Origin: Enterococcus columbae
Lineage (GTDB): Bacteria; Bacillota; Bacilli; Lactobacillales; Enterococcaceae
NCBI GenBank assembly: GCA_020742395.1
Contig: DYWZ01000081.1
Location: 1-38,694, forward strand
Reading direction: 5' to 3'
DNA length: 38,694 nucleotides
Part shown: positions 1 through 8,481 of the stretch, piece by piece
Numbering within the stretch: position 1 is the first letter of the stretch
Layout of the letters: each line of letters starts with the position of its first letter
The notes under the pieces: generated by a model
Seen by the model: only the letters and a program-made list of their open reading frames with translations
Database searches by the model: none
What the model was told of the DNA's origin: nothing
Translations under genes and position numbers: made by a program

Positions 1-897
1 CTAAGTGCTTATTTTTCATCATTCCTTTTACATTCAACGTTTCTACAACGATTCTTGATGGTTTGGTTTTCACTATCTCTGTTGTCGTTTGATGTAAATG
101 ATTCTGACGAATATTCGTTAGTTTTCGATGGATATGCCGAATTTTCTTTTCTAATCTATAGATGTTACACATTTTGACAAATCGGTTTCCCTCCTTATTC
201 ATATTATATTTTCGAGAGACTTTACGCTGTAACCTACGTAATCTAATCGTTTCTCAAGTTTTTTTACTTTTCCTGTCTTGTTAATGTTTTTGTAGACTTT
301 CCCATTAGAAACAATGGCTAAGTCTTTGATTCCAAGGTCAATGCCCAGTGTTTCACCTGTTAAGTTCTGCTTTCGTTGTTCTTCCTCAATTCCAACTGAA
401 ACATACCAGTACTTTCCATCAAAACTGATTCGTGGATTGGAATACTTCGTATTCATCGGTAGTTGCTCGCTTGTTTTTACCCAACCGATTTTTTCGAGTA
501 ACACTGATTTTGACTTCACTTTCAGCTTAATGTTGTCATTATAAAAAGCTGGTTTCGATTTCTTTCTTGACTTGAAACGTGGTTTTTCAGCCTTTAAATG
601 GCTTTTGCCTGTTATACCATCAAACCACTTTTTATAAGCGTCACAAGCATCTTTTACTGCCTGCTTGGCAATATTATTGGAAACATGATTCAACCACACA
701 TACTTTGGACGTTTCTTCATTTTTGTAATGTGCTTGCGCAAATCATTATTGCTGATAAATTTTCCACCAAACCGATGGTTCATTTCTTGCATTTTCAATG
801 TCCAGTTAAAAATCCATCGAGCAGTCCCAGTTGATTGCCATAGTTGCTTTTCTTGTTCTTCAGTCGGGCGCAACCTTACTTTTTTTGCTCGTATCAT
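1..897 (-). pseudogene. tnpB: TnpB (IS607/IS1341-type, RNA-guided nuclease family), frameshifted and partial
   Basis: Intact TnpB proteins are RuvC-fold nucleases guided by an RNA from the transposon end. The first frame (897 down to 199) gives about 232 residues starting MIRAKKVRLRPT, with the RuvC-I motif GIDLGIKDLA (Asp187), and then runs into a stop. The missing part continues in another frame: from about position 250 leftwards it reads RLRRLQRKVSRKY and then MCNIYRLEKKIRHIHRKL, and reaches the RuvC-II segment IVVETLNVKGM at about 20-50. The frames rejoin if one copy of a TAATC tandem duplication (239-243 and 244-248, plus strand) is removed. The break falls between RuvC-I and RuvC-II, so no complete active site can be made. 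The rest of the gene lies beyond base 1. Confidence 0.85.
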
Positions 898-1501
898 CTT
901 CCATTAACTCTTTAATCATCTTCTTAGCTTTATTCGCTCGTTTTCCTTGTAATTGACAACTAAAAACTGTAACAATCTGGATTAAGTCCTCAACAAGTTC
1001 CTGTTCCTCGGCCTTTTCTGTGTGGTCAATGATTTCTATTTCTGTATCATATTTATCACAAAGATTTTCAATAAGTTCATAACCAAATCGGACTAAACGG
1101 TCTTTGTGCAGAATGACTATCTTGTCTATTTCGCCATTAACAATTCTATTCATTAATTGATTTAATCCTTTTTTATTGTAGTTGATTCCACTACCAATAT
1201 CTTGAATAATGTCAAATTGATATCCTCATGCAATCATGTAAGACTTAACGTTCTCAATTTGACGTTCTAAATCGTCTTTCTGCTTGTTTGAACTTACTCT
1301 ACAATAACCGATAGTTATCCGCTTTGGTTTCTTTCTTCCAGCAATTCCTAAGAATTGATTTCGTTGTTCTTCAGAATAATAACGAGTACCTCCTTGAGAA
1401 ACGTGAGCGGGTTTTAATTCGCCTTTTTTATCCCAGTTTCTCAACGTTTGTGGCGTTACACCTATTTGTTTTCCAAATTCACCTATCGAATACATAGTCA
1501 T
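860..1501 (-). pseudogene. tnpA: TnpA, IS607-type serine recombinase with in-frame stop
   Basis: The N-terminal part is a MerR-type helix-turn-helix (YSIGEFGKQIGVTPQTLRNW) followed by the resolvase catalytic start GYCRVSSNKQKDDLERQ, where the first Ser of RVSS is the expected nucleophile. A TGA at 1226-1228 ends this frame at YMIA. The same frame continues directly with GYQFDIIQDIGSGINYNKKG and then the rest of the resolvase domain (IVILHKDRLVRFGYELIE) to 860, so this is a nonsense mutation, not a frameshift. I place the start at the ATG at 1501, because GAGGTG sits 6 nt upstream; a GTG at 1510 is in frame but overlaps that site. A downstream Met at 1153 could give a C-terminal fragment without the catalytic Ser. 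Confidence 0.85.
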
Positions 1502-1673
1502 AAACTTCACCTCAAAATGATTATACTACATATCGACAATTATAATTATATTTTTATAAATATTTATATATATAAGTTAACTGTTGTCACCACCCCTTAA
1601 ACAAAAAACTTGTCTTCACCTGTATATTTTAGCATTTTATGATTATTTTTTTATAAAAAATACCCAAAAATTG

Positions 1674-1726
1674 AAAAAAACTAATGAGAAAATGCCTCCC
1701 TTAAAATCAAGTAGCCTTCTCATTAG
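1674..1726 (-). terminator. Rho-independent terminator of the ABC exporter operon
   Basis: On the minus strand CTAATGAGAA (1726-1717) pairs with TTCTCATTAG (1690-1681) across a 26-nt loop, followed by seven T (1680-1674). It lies 10 nt past the stop of the ATPase gene. The plus strand has only four T after the stem, so it is mainly a minus-strand terminator. Confidence 0.8.
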
Positions 1727-1735
1727 TTTTCACAA

Positions 1736-2410
1736 CTATTTCGCTATTTGTTCAGTTAATTGTCCATCGTTCATGTAAAAAATCCGATCACAATATTCAG
1801 TCATCCTAGTATCATGGGTTACCATAATCGTAGCTTTATTTTTTTTCTTAGTCTCTTTAGCTAAAATTTCTACCACTTCAAAAGCGCGTGTTGAATCTAA
1901 ACTAGCAGTCGGTTCATCAGCTAAAATAATCGTCGGATCATTATAGAGTGCTCTGGCAATAGCTACGCGTTGTCGTTCCCCACCAGATAAATTCTCAGGA
2001 TATTTGTTAGCTAAATGCACAATCCCTAATTGCGTAAATAATTCTGCTAATAACGTTTCATTGGTTTGACCATTAATTTTATCCACCAAACGTAACTGAT
2101 CTTGAATCGTCAAAAACGGCACCAGATTGGAGGTCTGTAAAATAAAACCAATAGACTCAAAACGTAATTTTGCCCGTCTCTTTTCACTTTCTTCACTAAA
2201 CGTTTGCTGGTTTACCAATATTTTCCCTTTAGTTGGTTGCAACAAACCACCCGCTAAAGTTAAAAAGGTACTTTTCCCTGAACCAGAAGGACCAATAATA
2301 GCCACAAATTCACCTTTATTAATGACTAGATTAGTCGGTTTTAAAGCTTCAATCATCTGATTGCCATCTTTATATTCTTTATTAACATTGATAAATTCAA
2401 TTGCTTGCAT
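1736..2410 (-). CDS. ABC exporter ATP-binding subunit, HrtA/MacB-like
   Basis: This 224-residue ATPase powers the FtsX-like permease encoded just upstream (9-nt gap). It has Walker A GPSGSGKST near residue 41, the signature LSGGERQRVAIARAL, Walker B IILADEPTASLD and the switch His in VTHD. The length and the LSGGERQR/DEPTASLD pattern place it in the MacB/LolD/HrtA group that exports hydrophobic compounds or peptides, not in the importer groups. The permease resembles HrtB, so haem efflux is a reasonable guess, but no haem-specific residue can be read from an ATPase. The ribosome site GGAGG lies 6 nt ahead of the ATG, inside the short intergenic gap. Confidence 0.85.
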   Translation of the reverse strand: MQAIEFINVNKEYKDGNQMIEALKPTNLVINKGEFVAIIGPSGSGKSTFLTLAGGLLQPTKGKILVNQQTFSEESEKRRAKLRFESIGFILQTSNLVPFLTIQDQLRLVDKINGQTNETLLAELFTQLGIVHLANKYPENLSGGERQRVAIARALYNDPTIILADEPTASLDSTRAFEVVEILAKETKKKNKATIMVTHDTRMTEYCDRIFYMNDGQLTEQIAK

Positions 2411-2419
2411 AATTTCCTC

Positions 2420-3490
2420 CTAACTAATCGCCTTTAACGGATCAATTTTGACAATTGTCCCCACAGAAAACAGTGAACTAGCCCCGGCAATGATTAACAT
2501 ACCTAAACCAATGACTAGATAAAAGGGCCAATGAATTAAAAATGGTACAGCTTTAGGTAAGACTAAAGAACTGCCATAAGTACAGATTAAACCTAACCCA
2601 ATCCCTAAGAAGGTTAAAATGCAAGTTTGAATTAAAACGGATTTACCAATATAAAAACTTGCAATCCCTTGTGCTTTCATAACACCAAAAATTGCCTTTT
2701 TTTGCATGGTTAGAATATAGATAAAAATACCGATTACAATCGCTGCAATTGCGATTAAAAAGCCAATCATAAAACCAAATGTTAAATTCTGTGCGCGATA
2801 TCCAGGTAATTCTTTAATAAATGTTGGAATGGCAATCTTTTCTAACTGTTTAGGATAATTCTTCACTTGGCCTTTCACAATCACTGCACTAATCGGAAAA
2901 TCCTGATCAGTCTGCGTTTGGCCAAAGCGAATATTTTTATATGTTGTTAGATTCATATATATAATCGGTGCTACATTAAAAGTTGCCTGCTTGGTAAAGC
3001 CCACTATCTTCAACGTTTGTGTATTATCAGCAATAACTAAACGATCACCTAAAGCTAAGTTATATTGATCTTTTAAACTCTGATCAACCACTACTTCATT
3101 ATCTTTACTAAACATTTTCCCTTGATTAATTGCTGGTTTTAAAAATTCATCTGCTTGAATACCAAAAAAACTAACATCTATTTTAGGGTCATCCGTTTGA
3201 CCTTTGGCATAAACTACTCCCGATAATTGACCTAAAATTGCTTTTTGATCTGCTTTTATTTCTTTGGCTTGTTGCATAGACACTACGGAACGATTCAAAG
3301 TTAAGTTTGCTTCATCAGATAATAAAATATAATCAGCTTGCCATTTATCAATTCCTGAACGATTGGCTTGCGCTAATCCATAAGCTAAACCGGTTAAGAA
3401 AAAGACTAAATATGCGATTAAAAAAACTACTCCTATTACTAAAGCATAGCGGAGTTTTGAATGTTTCATTTCATTCAATGCTAAAAACAT
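2420..3490 (-). CDS. ABC exporter permease, FtsX-like (HrtB-like)
   Basis: A 356-residue permease with the FtsX/MacB layout: one membrane segment at about 14-37 (YALVIGVVFLIAYLVFFLTG), a ~190-residue extracellular domain, then three segments at about 235-260, 280-305 and 325-348. The start MFLALNEMKHSKLRYAL and the stretch LTGLAYGLAQANRSGIDKWQADYILLSDE are close to what I remember of the HrtB haem exporters of lactic acid bacteria. This identification is from memory and moderate; a peptide or bacteriocin exporter is the alternative. GAGGTG lies 5 nt upstream of the ATG. No regulator gene (HrtR or FhtR type) lies beside it. Confidence 0.75.
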   Translation of the reverse strand: MFLALNEMKHSKLRYALVIGVVFLIAYLVFFLTGLAYGLAQANRSGIDKWQADYILLSDEANLTLNRSVVSMQQAKEIKADQKAILGQLSGVVYAKGQTDDPKIDVSFFGIQADEFLKPAINQGKMFSKDNEVVVDQSLKDQYNLALGDRLVIADNTQTLKIVGFTKQATFNVAPIIYMNLTTYKNIRFGQTQTDQDFPISAVIVKGQVKNYPKQLEKIAIPTFIKELPGYRAQNLTFGFMIGFLIAIAAIVIGIFIYILTMQKKAIFGVMKAQGIASFYIGKSVLIQTCILTFLGIGLGLICTYGSSLVLPKAVPFLIHWPFYLVIGLGMLIIAGASSLFSVGTIVKIDPLKAIS

Positions 3491-3510
3491 CTACTCACCT
3501 CATTGGTTAA

Positions 3511-3550
3511 TTTACAATTTTATCAAATAATAAAACTAGCGTATTGTAAA
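3511..3550 (-). promoter_or_regulatory. Inverted repeat ahead of the ABC exporter, possible operator
   Basis: TTTACAAT at 3511-3518 and ATTGTAAA at 3543-3550 are exact reverse complements separated by 24 bp, 21-60 bp upstream of the permease start. This is where a promoter and operator should sit. The arms are AT-rich, so chance is possible, and I see no convincing -35/-10 pair. Confidence 0.3.
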
Positions 3551-3770
3551 ATCTAAGAAGATGCAACTAATCACTCTTAGTTGATGCATTTCATTGGATT
3601 ATTAGGCCAAAAGAAGAAAAACAGACCTAATCACTCTAAAAAACTAAAATAAACCATGCAATGAGCCTTAGATAAATATAGTGAATTAAAAATAAATATA
3701 ATCAGTCTTACATCTAATTGCTAGAATCTACTCTATTTCTTATTAAAATAGATTCTCTATCATTTCAAAT

Positions 3771-3805
3771 AAAAAAACCACTTGCAGACTTCCTACAAAT
3801 GGTTT
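3771..3805 (-). terminator. Terminator of the small lipoprotein gene
   Basis: On the minus strand AAACCATTTG (3805-3796) pairs with CAAGTGGTTT (3784-3775), with one G-U pair and an 11-nt loop, followed by TTTT. It ends 9 nt after the lipoprotein stop. Confidence 0.75.
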
Positions 3806-3813
3806 GTTTCATC

Positions 3814-4071
3814 TTATTTAATTGGCTTAACAGACAACACCGCATTGGTCGAATTTACTAGTACAGTCGTTCCATCGGTAAATTTAATCTGTAACTGCTC
3901 ACCTTCATAATCATCCCATGTTTCAACTTTTCCTTTTTTCACACTACCATCTGGTAATTTCACCATTGCATAATTAAAAGTATAGGTAGTATCAAACAGT
4001 TGTTTATTACCACAAGCAGTAAATAATCTGAGCCCACCAACTAATAACATAAATATTGCCCATTTTCTCAT
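3814..4071 (-). CDS. Small putative lipoprotein, unknown function
   Basis: About 85 residues. The start MRKWAIFMLLVGGLRLFTACGNK is a short positively charged, hydrophobic signal with a lipobox-like FTAC; Phe at -3 is unusual. The mature part is a ~60-residue soluble domain (DTTYTFNYAMVKLPDGSVKKGKVE, ending TVLVNSTNAVLSVKPIK), the kind of small beta-rich domain seen in uncharacterised Firmicutes lipoproteins. In-frame ATGs exist up to 4107, but those starts would bury the signal peptide behind charged residues. The chosen ATG at 4071 has AGACGG 9 nt upstream, which is only a fair ribosome site. No function can be assigned. Confidence 0.6.
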   Translation of the reverse strand: MRKWAIFMLLVGGLRLFTACGNKQLFDTTYTFNYAMVKLPDGSVKKGKVETWDDYEGEQLQIKFTDGTTVLVNSTNAVLSVKPIK

Positions 4072-4112
4072 TATAATCATCCGTCTGACGTTTGAATACC
4101 TCATCATAAAAC

Positions 4113-4144
4113 AAAAAACCTAGCCCAATAATTTAGACTAGGTT
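4113..4144 (-). terminator. Terminator after prkC
   Basis: On the minus strand AACCTAG (4144-4138) pairs with CTAGGTT (4123-4117), 14-nt loop, followed by TTTTGTTTT. It begins 7 nt after the prkC stop and closes the long housekeeping operon. Confidence 0.75.
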
Positions 4145-4151
4145 AAATAAA

Positions 4152-6368
4152 TTAAGGTACTTGAATGGTCGTGGCCTTAGAAACTACAGTAGAAACTTCT
4201 TTTTCATTATCACGTTGTGCATAGATGGTTGCCGTTGCTCCTTGTTGGACAGAAACATCGACACTTACACGTTTGCTGTTGTTAGAAGCATCTAAAATAA
4301 AGGACTGCACTTGTTTTTTACTATCGCCCGTTGCAGCATCTTTCACCCAAATTGTAATTGTTTGACTAGCAGCATCTTGACTATTGCCTTTATAAGTAGC
4401 AACGACATCAACTGTGAAGGTACTCGTATTGCTACCTTTTGATAAGGTAACAGTTACTGAGCTATCTTTCTTCACTTTCTGACCGGCTTGTGGATCCATA
4501 CTGATCACTTGACCAGCTGGTGTTTGATCATTATATTCTTCTTCAAAATTGACTTTAAAGCCTTTTTCGTCTGCTAAACTTTGGACTTGATCACGGGTCA
4601 TCCCTACTAAGTTCGGCAATTCCACTTGAGCAGGGCCCGAACTAACTACTAAAGTAATAATTGTTTTTCCTGGAATAATATCCTCATCACTTGATGGATT
4701 TTGAGATAATACTGTTCCTTCTGGTTGCTCACTTGTTTGATAGGTTTGTTTAATTTGGCTACTTGTAATGCCTTTAGTGTTTAAATCGGCAATTGCATCA
4801 TTTACTTGCATCCCCATATAGTTACCCATTTTTACTGGTTTAGGCCCTTTACTAACTACAAAACGTAACTTATCTTTATTCGGAGCTACTTCACTGCCCG
4901 CTATAGGCGTTTGTGAAATAATTTTATCTTTTTCGATAGTATCATCATATTTCTCGGTCTTTTTAATTTGCGAATCTTTAAAACCTAATTTTAATAAAGC
5001 GGCATGGGTCGTTTCGTAATCTGTATCGGTATAGTCTTTGATTTTGATTTTTTGACTACCGCTACTTAGATATAATACAATTTTTCTTCCCTTTTGCACG
5101 ACCGCTTTAGCTTCAGGATCGGTTTTTACGACTTTGCCTTCAGCAATTTTATCACTTGTAATAGATTCAGTTTGATCGGCGACCTCAAAGCCTGCTTTAG
5201 TTAGTTTGCTGCGTGCAGCCGATTCAGATAATCCTGCCACTGATGGCACACTAACTTCATCATGTCCACCACCATAAACAAAAAAGATGGCCAATAAAGC
5301 GGCTAATATCACTAAAATAGCGACACCAATAATAGCTAGTTTTTTCTTACTTGGCTTTCTCTTTTTTTTCATTGGTTGAGCTTGTACGTCTGTTTGCTCA
5401 CTTGTCGCAGAAAGCTCTGGATTAGTTTGCATTGGAGCTGTTTGGTCTGCTTGAACACTCTCAACTGCTGGTGTATTCACTGTCGGAATCACTTTTGTTT
5501 CTTCCATCACATGGTTTGGATGCCAAACAGGTTCTGCTAGTCTTTCTGGATCTAGTGCTGTCGCTAAATCGGCACTCATTTCTTCTGCGCTTTGATAGCG
5601 ATCAAGTGGATCTTTAGCAGTTGCTTTGAGCACAATATTTTCTAAAGACTGCGGAACATCTTTGTTATAAAGACGAATGGATGGAATCTCTGACTGAAAA
5701 TGCTTTAATGCAATCGTAACCGCAGACTCGCCATCAAATGGCACTTTACCTGTCAACATCTCATAAAGAATAATCCCTATCGCATAAATATCTGATTGGT
5801 TGGTTGCCATACTGCCTCTCGCTTGTTCTGGAGATAAATAATGTACAGAACCAAGCATGCTATTGGTTTGGGTAATCGATGTTTCAGAAAGTGCTACCGC
5901 AATCCCAAAATCAGTAATCTTAACTGTACCTTGCTCATCAATCAAAATATTTTGCGGTTTTAAATCACGATGGATAATTCGATGTTGGTGCGCTAAGGCC
6001 ACGGCTGAGAGAATTTGTTGCATAATATCAACGATTCGATCATAGGCAATGGGATATTGAGTTTGAATATACCGTTTCAAATCCATTCCCTTAACATATT
6101 CCATTACTAAAAATTGCGTTTGATCTTCTTGCCCAGCATCATAAACGGTCACAATGTTAGGATGGACTAGTTCAGTAGCAGCTAACATCTCTCTTTGGAA
6201 ACGTCGAATAGCTGATTGATCGTTTAAAAAGTCATATCGCAAAACTTTAATGGCAACTTCACGGTCTAAAATTAAATCACGAGCCAAAAATACGTTGGCC
6301 ATGCCACCACTACCGATATTTCCTAAGATCAAATAGCGTCCATTAAACTTCTTACCAATTTCGGTCAT
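4152..6368 (-). CDS. prkC: Membrane Ser/Thr protein kinase with PASTA repeats (PrkC/IreK/StkP)
   Basis: This 738-residue kinase senses cell-wall material and controls envelope homeostasis; in enterococci the orthologue IreK gives intrinsic cephalosporin resistance. The kinase domain (about 10-270) has the glycine loop [11 protein letters not shown], Lys41 (VAIKVL), HRDLKPQN with catalytic Asp135, DFG at 153-155, and a Ser/Thr-rich activation loop before SPEQARG. A Lys/Arg-rich juxtamembrane stretch precedes one membrane helix (about 344-365). Four extracellular PASTA units follow (about 372-437, 440-507, 511-577, 581-644), then a ~90-residue Ser/Thr-rich tail of immunoglobulin-like composition. 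E. faecalis IreK is usually described with five PASTA units, so the last segment may be a degenerate fifth. The start overlaps the stp stop by 4 nt (ATGA), which implies coupled translation of kinase and phosphatase. Confidence 0.95.
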   Translation of the reverse strand: MTEIGKKFNGRYLILGNIGSGGMANVFLARDLILDREVAIKVLRYDFLNDQSAIRRFQREMLAATELVHPNIVTVYDAGQEDQTQFLVMEYVKGMDLKRYIQTQYPIAYDRIVDIMQQILSAVALAHQHRIIHRDLKPQNILIDEQGTVKITDFGIAVALSETSITQTNSMLGSVHYLSPEQARGSMATNQSDIYAIGIILYEMLTGKVPFDGESAVTIALKHFQSEIPSIRLYNKDVPQSLENIVLKATAKDPLDRYQSAEEMSADLATALDPERLAEPVWHPNHVMEETKVIPTVNTPAVESVQADQTAPMQTNPELSATSEQTDVQAQPMKKKRKPSKKKLAIIGVAILVILAALLAIFFVYGGGHDEVSVPSVAGLSESAARSKLTKAGFEVADQTESITSDKIAEGKVVKTDPEAKAVVQKGRKIVLYLSSGSQKIKIKDYTDTDYETTHAALLKLGFKDSQIKKTEKYDDTIEKDKIISQTPIAGSEVAPNKDKLRFVVSKGPKPVKMGNYMGMQVNDAIADLNTKGITSSQIKQTYQTSEQPEGTVLSQNPSSDEDIIPGKTIITLVVSSGPAQVELPNLVGMTRDQVQSLADEKGFKVNFEEEYNDQTPAGQVISMDPQAGQKVKKDSSVTVTLSKGSNTSTFTVDVVATYKGNSQDAASQTITIWVKDAATGDSKKQVQSFILDASNNSKRVSVDVSVQQGATATIYAQRDNEKEVSTVVSKATTIQVP

Positions 6369-7105
6369 ACCTTTTCACCTCCTAAAGCAATCACAATTGC
6401 CGTAATATTATCTAAACCACCTGCCGCATTGGCTTTTTCAATTAAGCGATCTAAGGCTTGTTGTAAGTCGTCTGAAAACAATATAGTATTGGCAATTTCT
6501 GCATCTGAAACCATGTTGGTTAAACCATCTGAGCACAATAACAGATAATCTTTTTCTTGATAATAATAACTAGCAACATCTACCTCAAGTGTACCAGGCA
6601 TACCGACTGAGCGAATTAATACATTTTTTCTAGGATGATTAATCGCTTGTTCTGGGGTTATTTCGCCACTTTTAACTAACTCATTGACTAAAGAATGATC
6701 TTCAGTTAATTGTTGTAAGCGGCCTTGTCTCAATAAATAGATCCGACTATCTCCTACATGTGCGATGGTCATTTGCTGTTCAAATAAAGCAACGGCAACG
6801 ATTGTCGTTCCCATTCCGGATAATTCGGGTTGTTCATTGCCTAGCTCAAAAATTGCTTGATTTTCACTTTGAATTTGTTGAATGAACCATTGAGCCGTCT
6901 TTTCTGGACTGGCTAAATCACTTTGTTGCCAGGCAGCTCCAATCTCTTCAACAGCTTTTTTACTAGCGACATCCCCTGCTCGATGTCCGCCCATTCCATC
7001 AGCTAAAATGGCTAATGGATAGTTTTTTTGATTGTAAAAAACCGCTGCATAATCTTGATTGGTATTCCTTTTTTGACCAACATCCGTTTGAAAACGAATC
7101 TCCAT
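6365..7105 (-). CDS. stp: PP2C-type Ser/Thr protein phosphatase (Stp/PrpC/IreP)
   Basis: This 246-residue phosphatase reverses phosphorylation by the PASTA kinase encoded immediately downstream. The PP2C metal-binding motifs are all visible: [44 protein letters not shown] and [11 protein letters not shown], so it should use two Mn or Mg ions. There is no membrane segment or signal. The start is supported by GAGGTGAGGG just upstream of the ATG. The gene is 14 nt from rsmB and overlaps prkC by 4 nt, the usual rsmB-stp-prkC order of Lactobacillales. Confidence 0.95.
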   Translation of the reverse strand: MEIRFQTDVGQKRNTNQDYAAVFYNQKNYPLAILADGMGGHRAGDVASKKAVEEIGAAWQQSDLASPEKTAQWFIQQIQSENQAIFELGNEQPELSGMGTTIVAVALFEQQMTIAHVGDSRIYLLRQGRLQQLTEDHSLVNELVKSGEITPEQAINHPRKNVLIRSVGMPGTLEVDVASYYYQEKDYLLLCSDGLTNMVSDAEIANTILFSDDLQQALDRLIEKANAAGGLDNITAIVIALGGEKV

Positions 7106-7119
7106 CTACCCTCACCTCT

Positions 7120-8481
7120 TTATTTTTTTCGTAAACAACTAATGAAAAATCCATCTGTATGATACTGATGTGGATAAATCGTAATCATACCTTCTTCCAA
7201 GCTTTCAGCCAAATAATCAGCTACTTTAATAGGGACTAGCTCAAAATCAGGATGTTTACTTAAAAATTGTTTAATAATTGCTTGATTTTCCTCTGGTACA
7301 ATTGTACAAGTACTATAGACTAATCGTCCATTTGATTTTAACACACTCGCTGCACTTTCTAAAATTTCTAATTGAATCTTTGGCAATTGTTTAAAATCTT
7401 CTGGTTTTTTCTGATACTTAATATCTGGTTTCCGACGCATCAAGCCTAAGCCTGAACAAGGTGCATCTACCAAAATACGATCAAAAGTTTCTGCTGGATA
7501 GGTCTCTTTAATTTTGCGCGCATCTAATTGTTTGGTTGTGACGACTTCTTCAACTCCCAAGCGCTTAGCATTTTGTTCAATTAAACGAATCTTATGTGCA
7601 TGAATATCTAATGCTAAAATCTTACCAGACTTTGTAGAATCTAAGAAACTAGCAATATGGGTTGTTTTTCCTCCAGGTGCTGCACAAGCATCTAAGATAT
7701 AATCATCTTCTTTAGGTTCAAGAATAGGAGCTACTAACATAGAACTTTCATCTTGGATGGTTAATAAGCCTTCTTGATATAAAGTACTGCCTGCCAAGAA
7801 ACCTTTTTCAGCAATAATCCCATCTTCAGCTACTTGGCTTAATTTAGCCTGAATCCCTTCTTGTTTTAAACGTGAAATCGCCTCTTGTCTAGAAAGAAAC
7901 TTGCGATTCACTCGTGCGCTGGCATGGCTAGGCAAAAACAAGGATTGACCCAATTTTTTTGTTTCTTCTATTCCTAAGATGGATACTAATTTTTCAACCA
8001 ACCATTTCGGCATACTGATTTCCACAGATAAACGTTGAATTGGATCTTTCATTAAGTTTAAATCACGTTTACCTTGTCTTTGAACATTGCGTAAAACGCC
8101 ATTAACAAATTTAGCAATTCCCGGATTACCAAAAGCTTTGGCTAATTCAACTGCTTCATTCAAAATCGCATGACTAGGGACTTTATCTAAAAAGAATAAT
8201 TGATAGACAGACATTTCTAGCAATAATTGGACCCAGTCATCAATTTTTTTAGCTTTATGAGTGAAAGGCTCAAGATAATAGGCCAATAAATATTTATAAG
8301 CAATGCTTCCATAAACAATTTCCGTAAATAAAGCCGCATCTACTTTTGATAACTGACTCGTCTCAATAAATTCTCTAACCAACAGATTAGAATAGGAACC
8401 ACCTTTTTCAATGCGATAAAGGGCCTTTAAACATGCAAAGCGTACAGTTTTAGTAATCGGTCCGGTAATTTTACGCTTCAT
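7120..8481 (-). CDS. rsmB: 16S rRNA (cytosine-967 C5) methyltransferase RsmB
   Basis: About 453 residues. An N-terminal NusB-like RNA-binding domain (about 8-140) is followed by a Rossmann methyltransferase domain. SAM binding is shown by DACAAPGGKTTHIA (about 264-277). The two cysteines of m5C enzymes are in DAPCSGLGLMRRKPDI (about Cys342) and STCTIVPEEN (about Cys392). I use the ATG at 8481; a GTG directly before it (8484) is also in frame, with GAGG about 10 nt upstream. The start overlaps the fmt stop by 11 nt, so the two are translationally linked. Confidence 0.93.
   Translation of the reverse strand: MKRKITGPITKTVRFACLKALYRIEKGGSYSNLLVREFIETSQLSKVDAALFTEIVYGSIAYKYLLAYYLEPFTHKAKKIDDWVQLLLEMSVYQLFFLDKVPSHAILNEAVELAKAFGNPGIAKFVNGVLRNVQRQGKRDLNLMKDPIQRLSVEISMPKWLVEKLVSILGIEETKKLGQSLFLPSHASARVNRKFLSRQEAISRLKQEGIQAKLSQVAEDGIIAEKGFLAGSTLYQEGLLTIQDESSMLVAPILEPKEDDYILDACAAPGGKTTHIASFLDSTKSGKILALDIHAHKIRLIEQNAKRLGVEEVVTTKQLDARKIKETYPAETFDRILVDAPCSGLGLMRRKPDIKYQKKPEDFKQLPKIQLEILESAASVLKSNGRLVYSTCTIVPEENQAIIKQFLSKHPDFELVPIKVADYLAESLEEGMITIYPHQYHTDGFFISCLRKK

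Larger units (their letters stand above)
1..1510 (-). mobile_element. Degenerate IS607-family insertion sequence (tnpA-tnpB), cut by the left window edge
   Basis: The pair is a MerR-headed serine recombinase followed by an overlapping TnpB gene (38-nt overlap), which is the IS607 layout. Both genes are broken by independent lesions: an in-frame TGA in tnpA at 1226-1228 and a 5-bp tandem duplication in tnpB at 239-248. The element is therefore unlikely to move by itself. IS607 elements lack terminal inverted repeats, so I cannot place the right boundary exactly; it lies between 1502 and about 1680. The left end, including any guide (omega) RNA region beyond the tnpB 3' end, is outside the window. 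Confidence 0.85.
3491..3813. other. 323-bp gap upstream of the ABC exporter: AT-rich, no gene seen
   Basis: The gap carries the exporter promoter region on its left and the lipoprotein terminator on its right. Between them I see an imperfect hairpin CAACTAA/TTAGTTG (3564-3570 and 3578-3584). The 11-mer CTAATCACTCT occurs twice exactly 60 bp apart (3567-3577 and 3627-3637), with a related AATCAGTCT at 3700-3708. No open frame resembles a protein I know. Confidence 0.5.

Noticed and set aside
314..834. Plus-strand frames of 76-78 codons opposite tnpB
   Set aside because: Reverse-strand shadows of the transposase gene.
1502..1680. Search for inverted terminal repeats at the right end of the IS607-like element
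   Set aside because: None seen, and the family does not use them, so the boundary cannot be fixed from this sequence.
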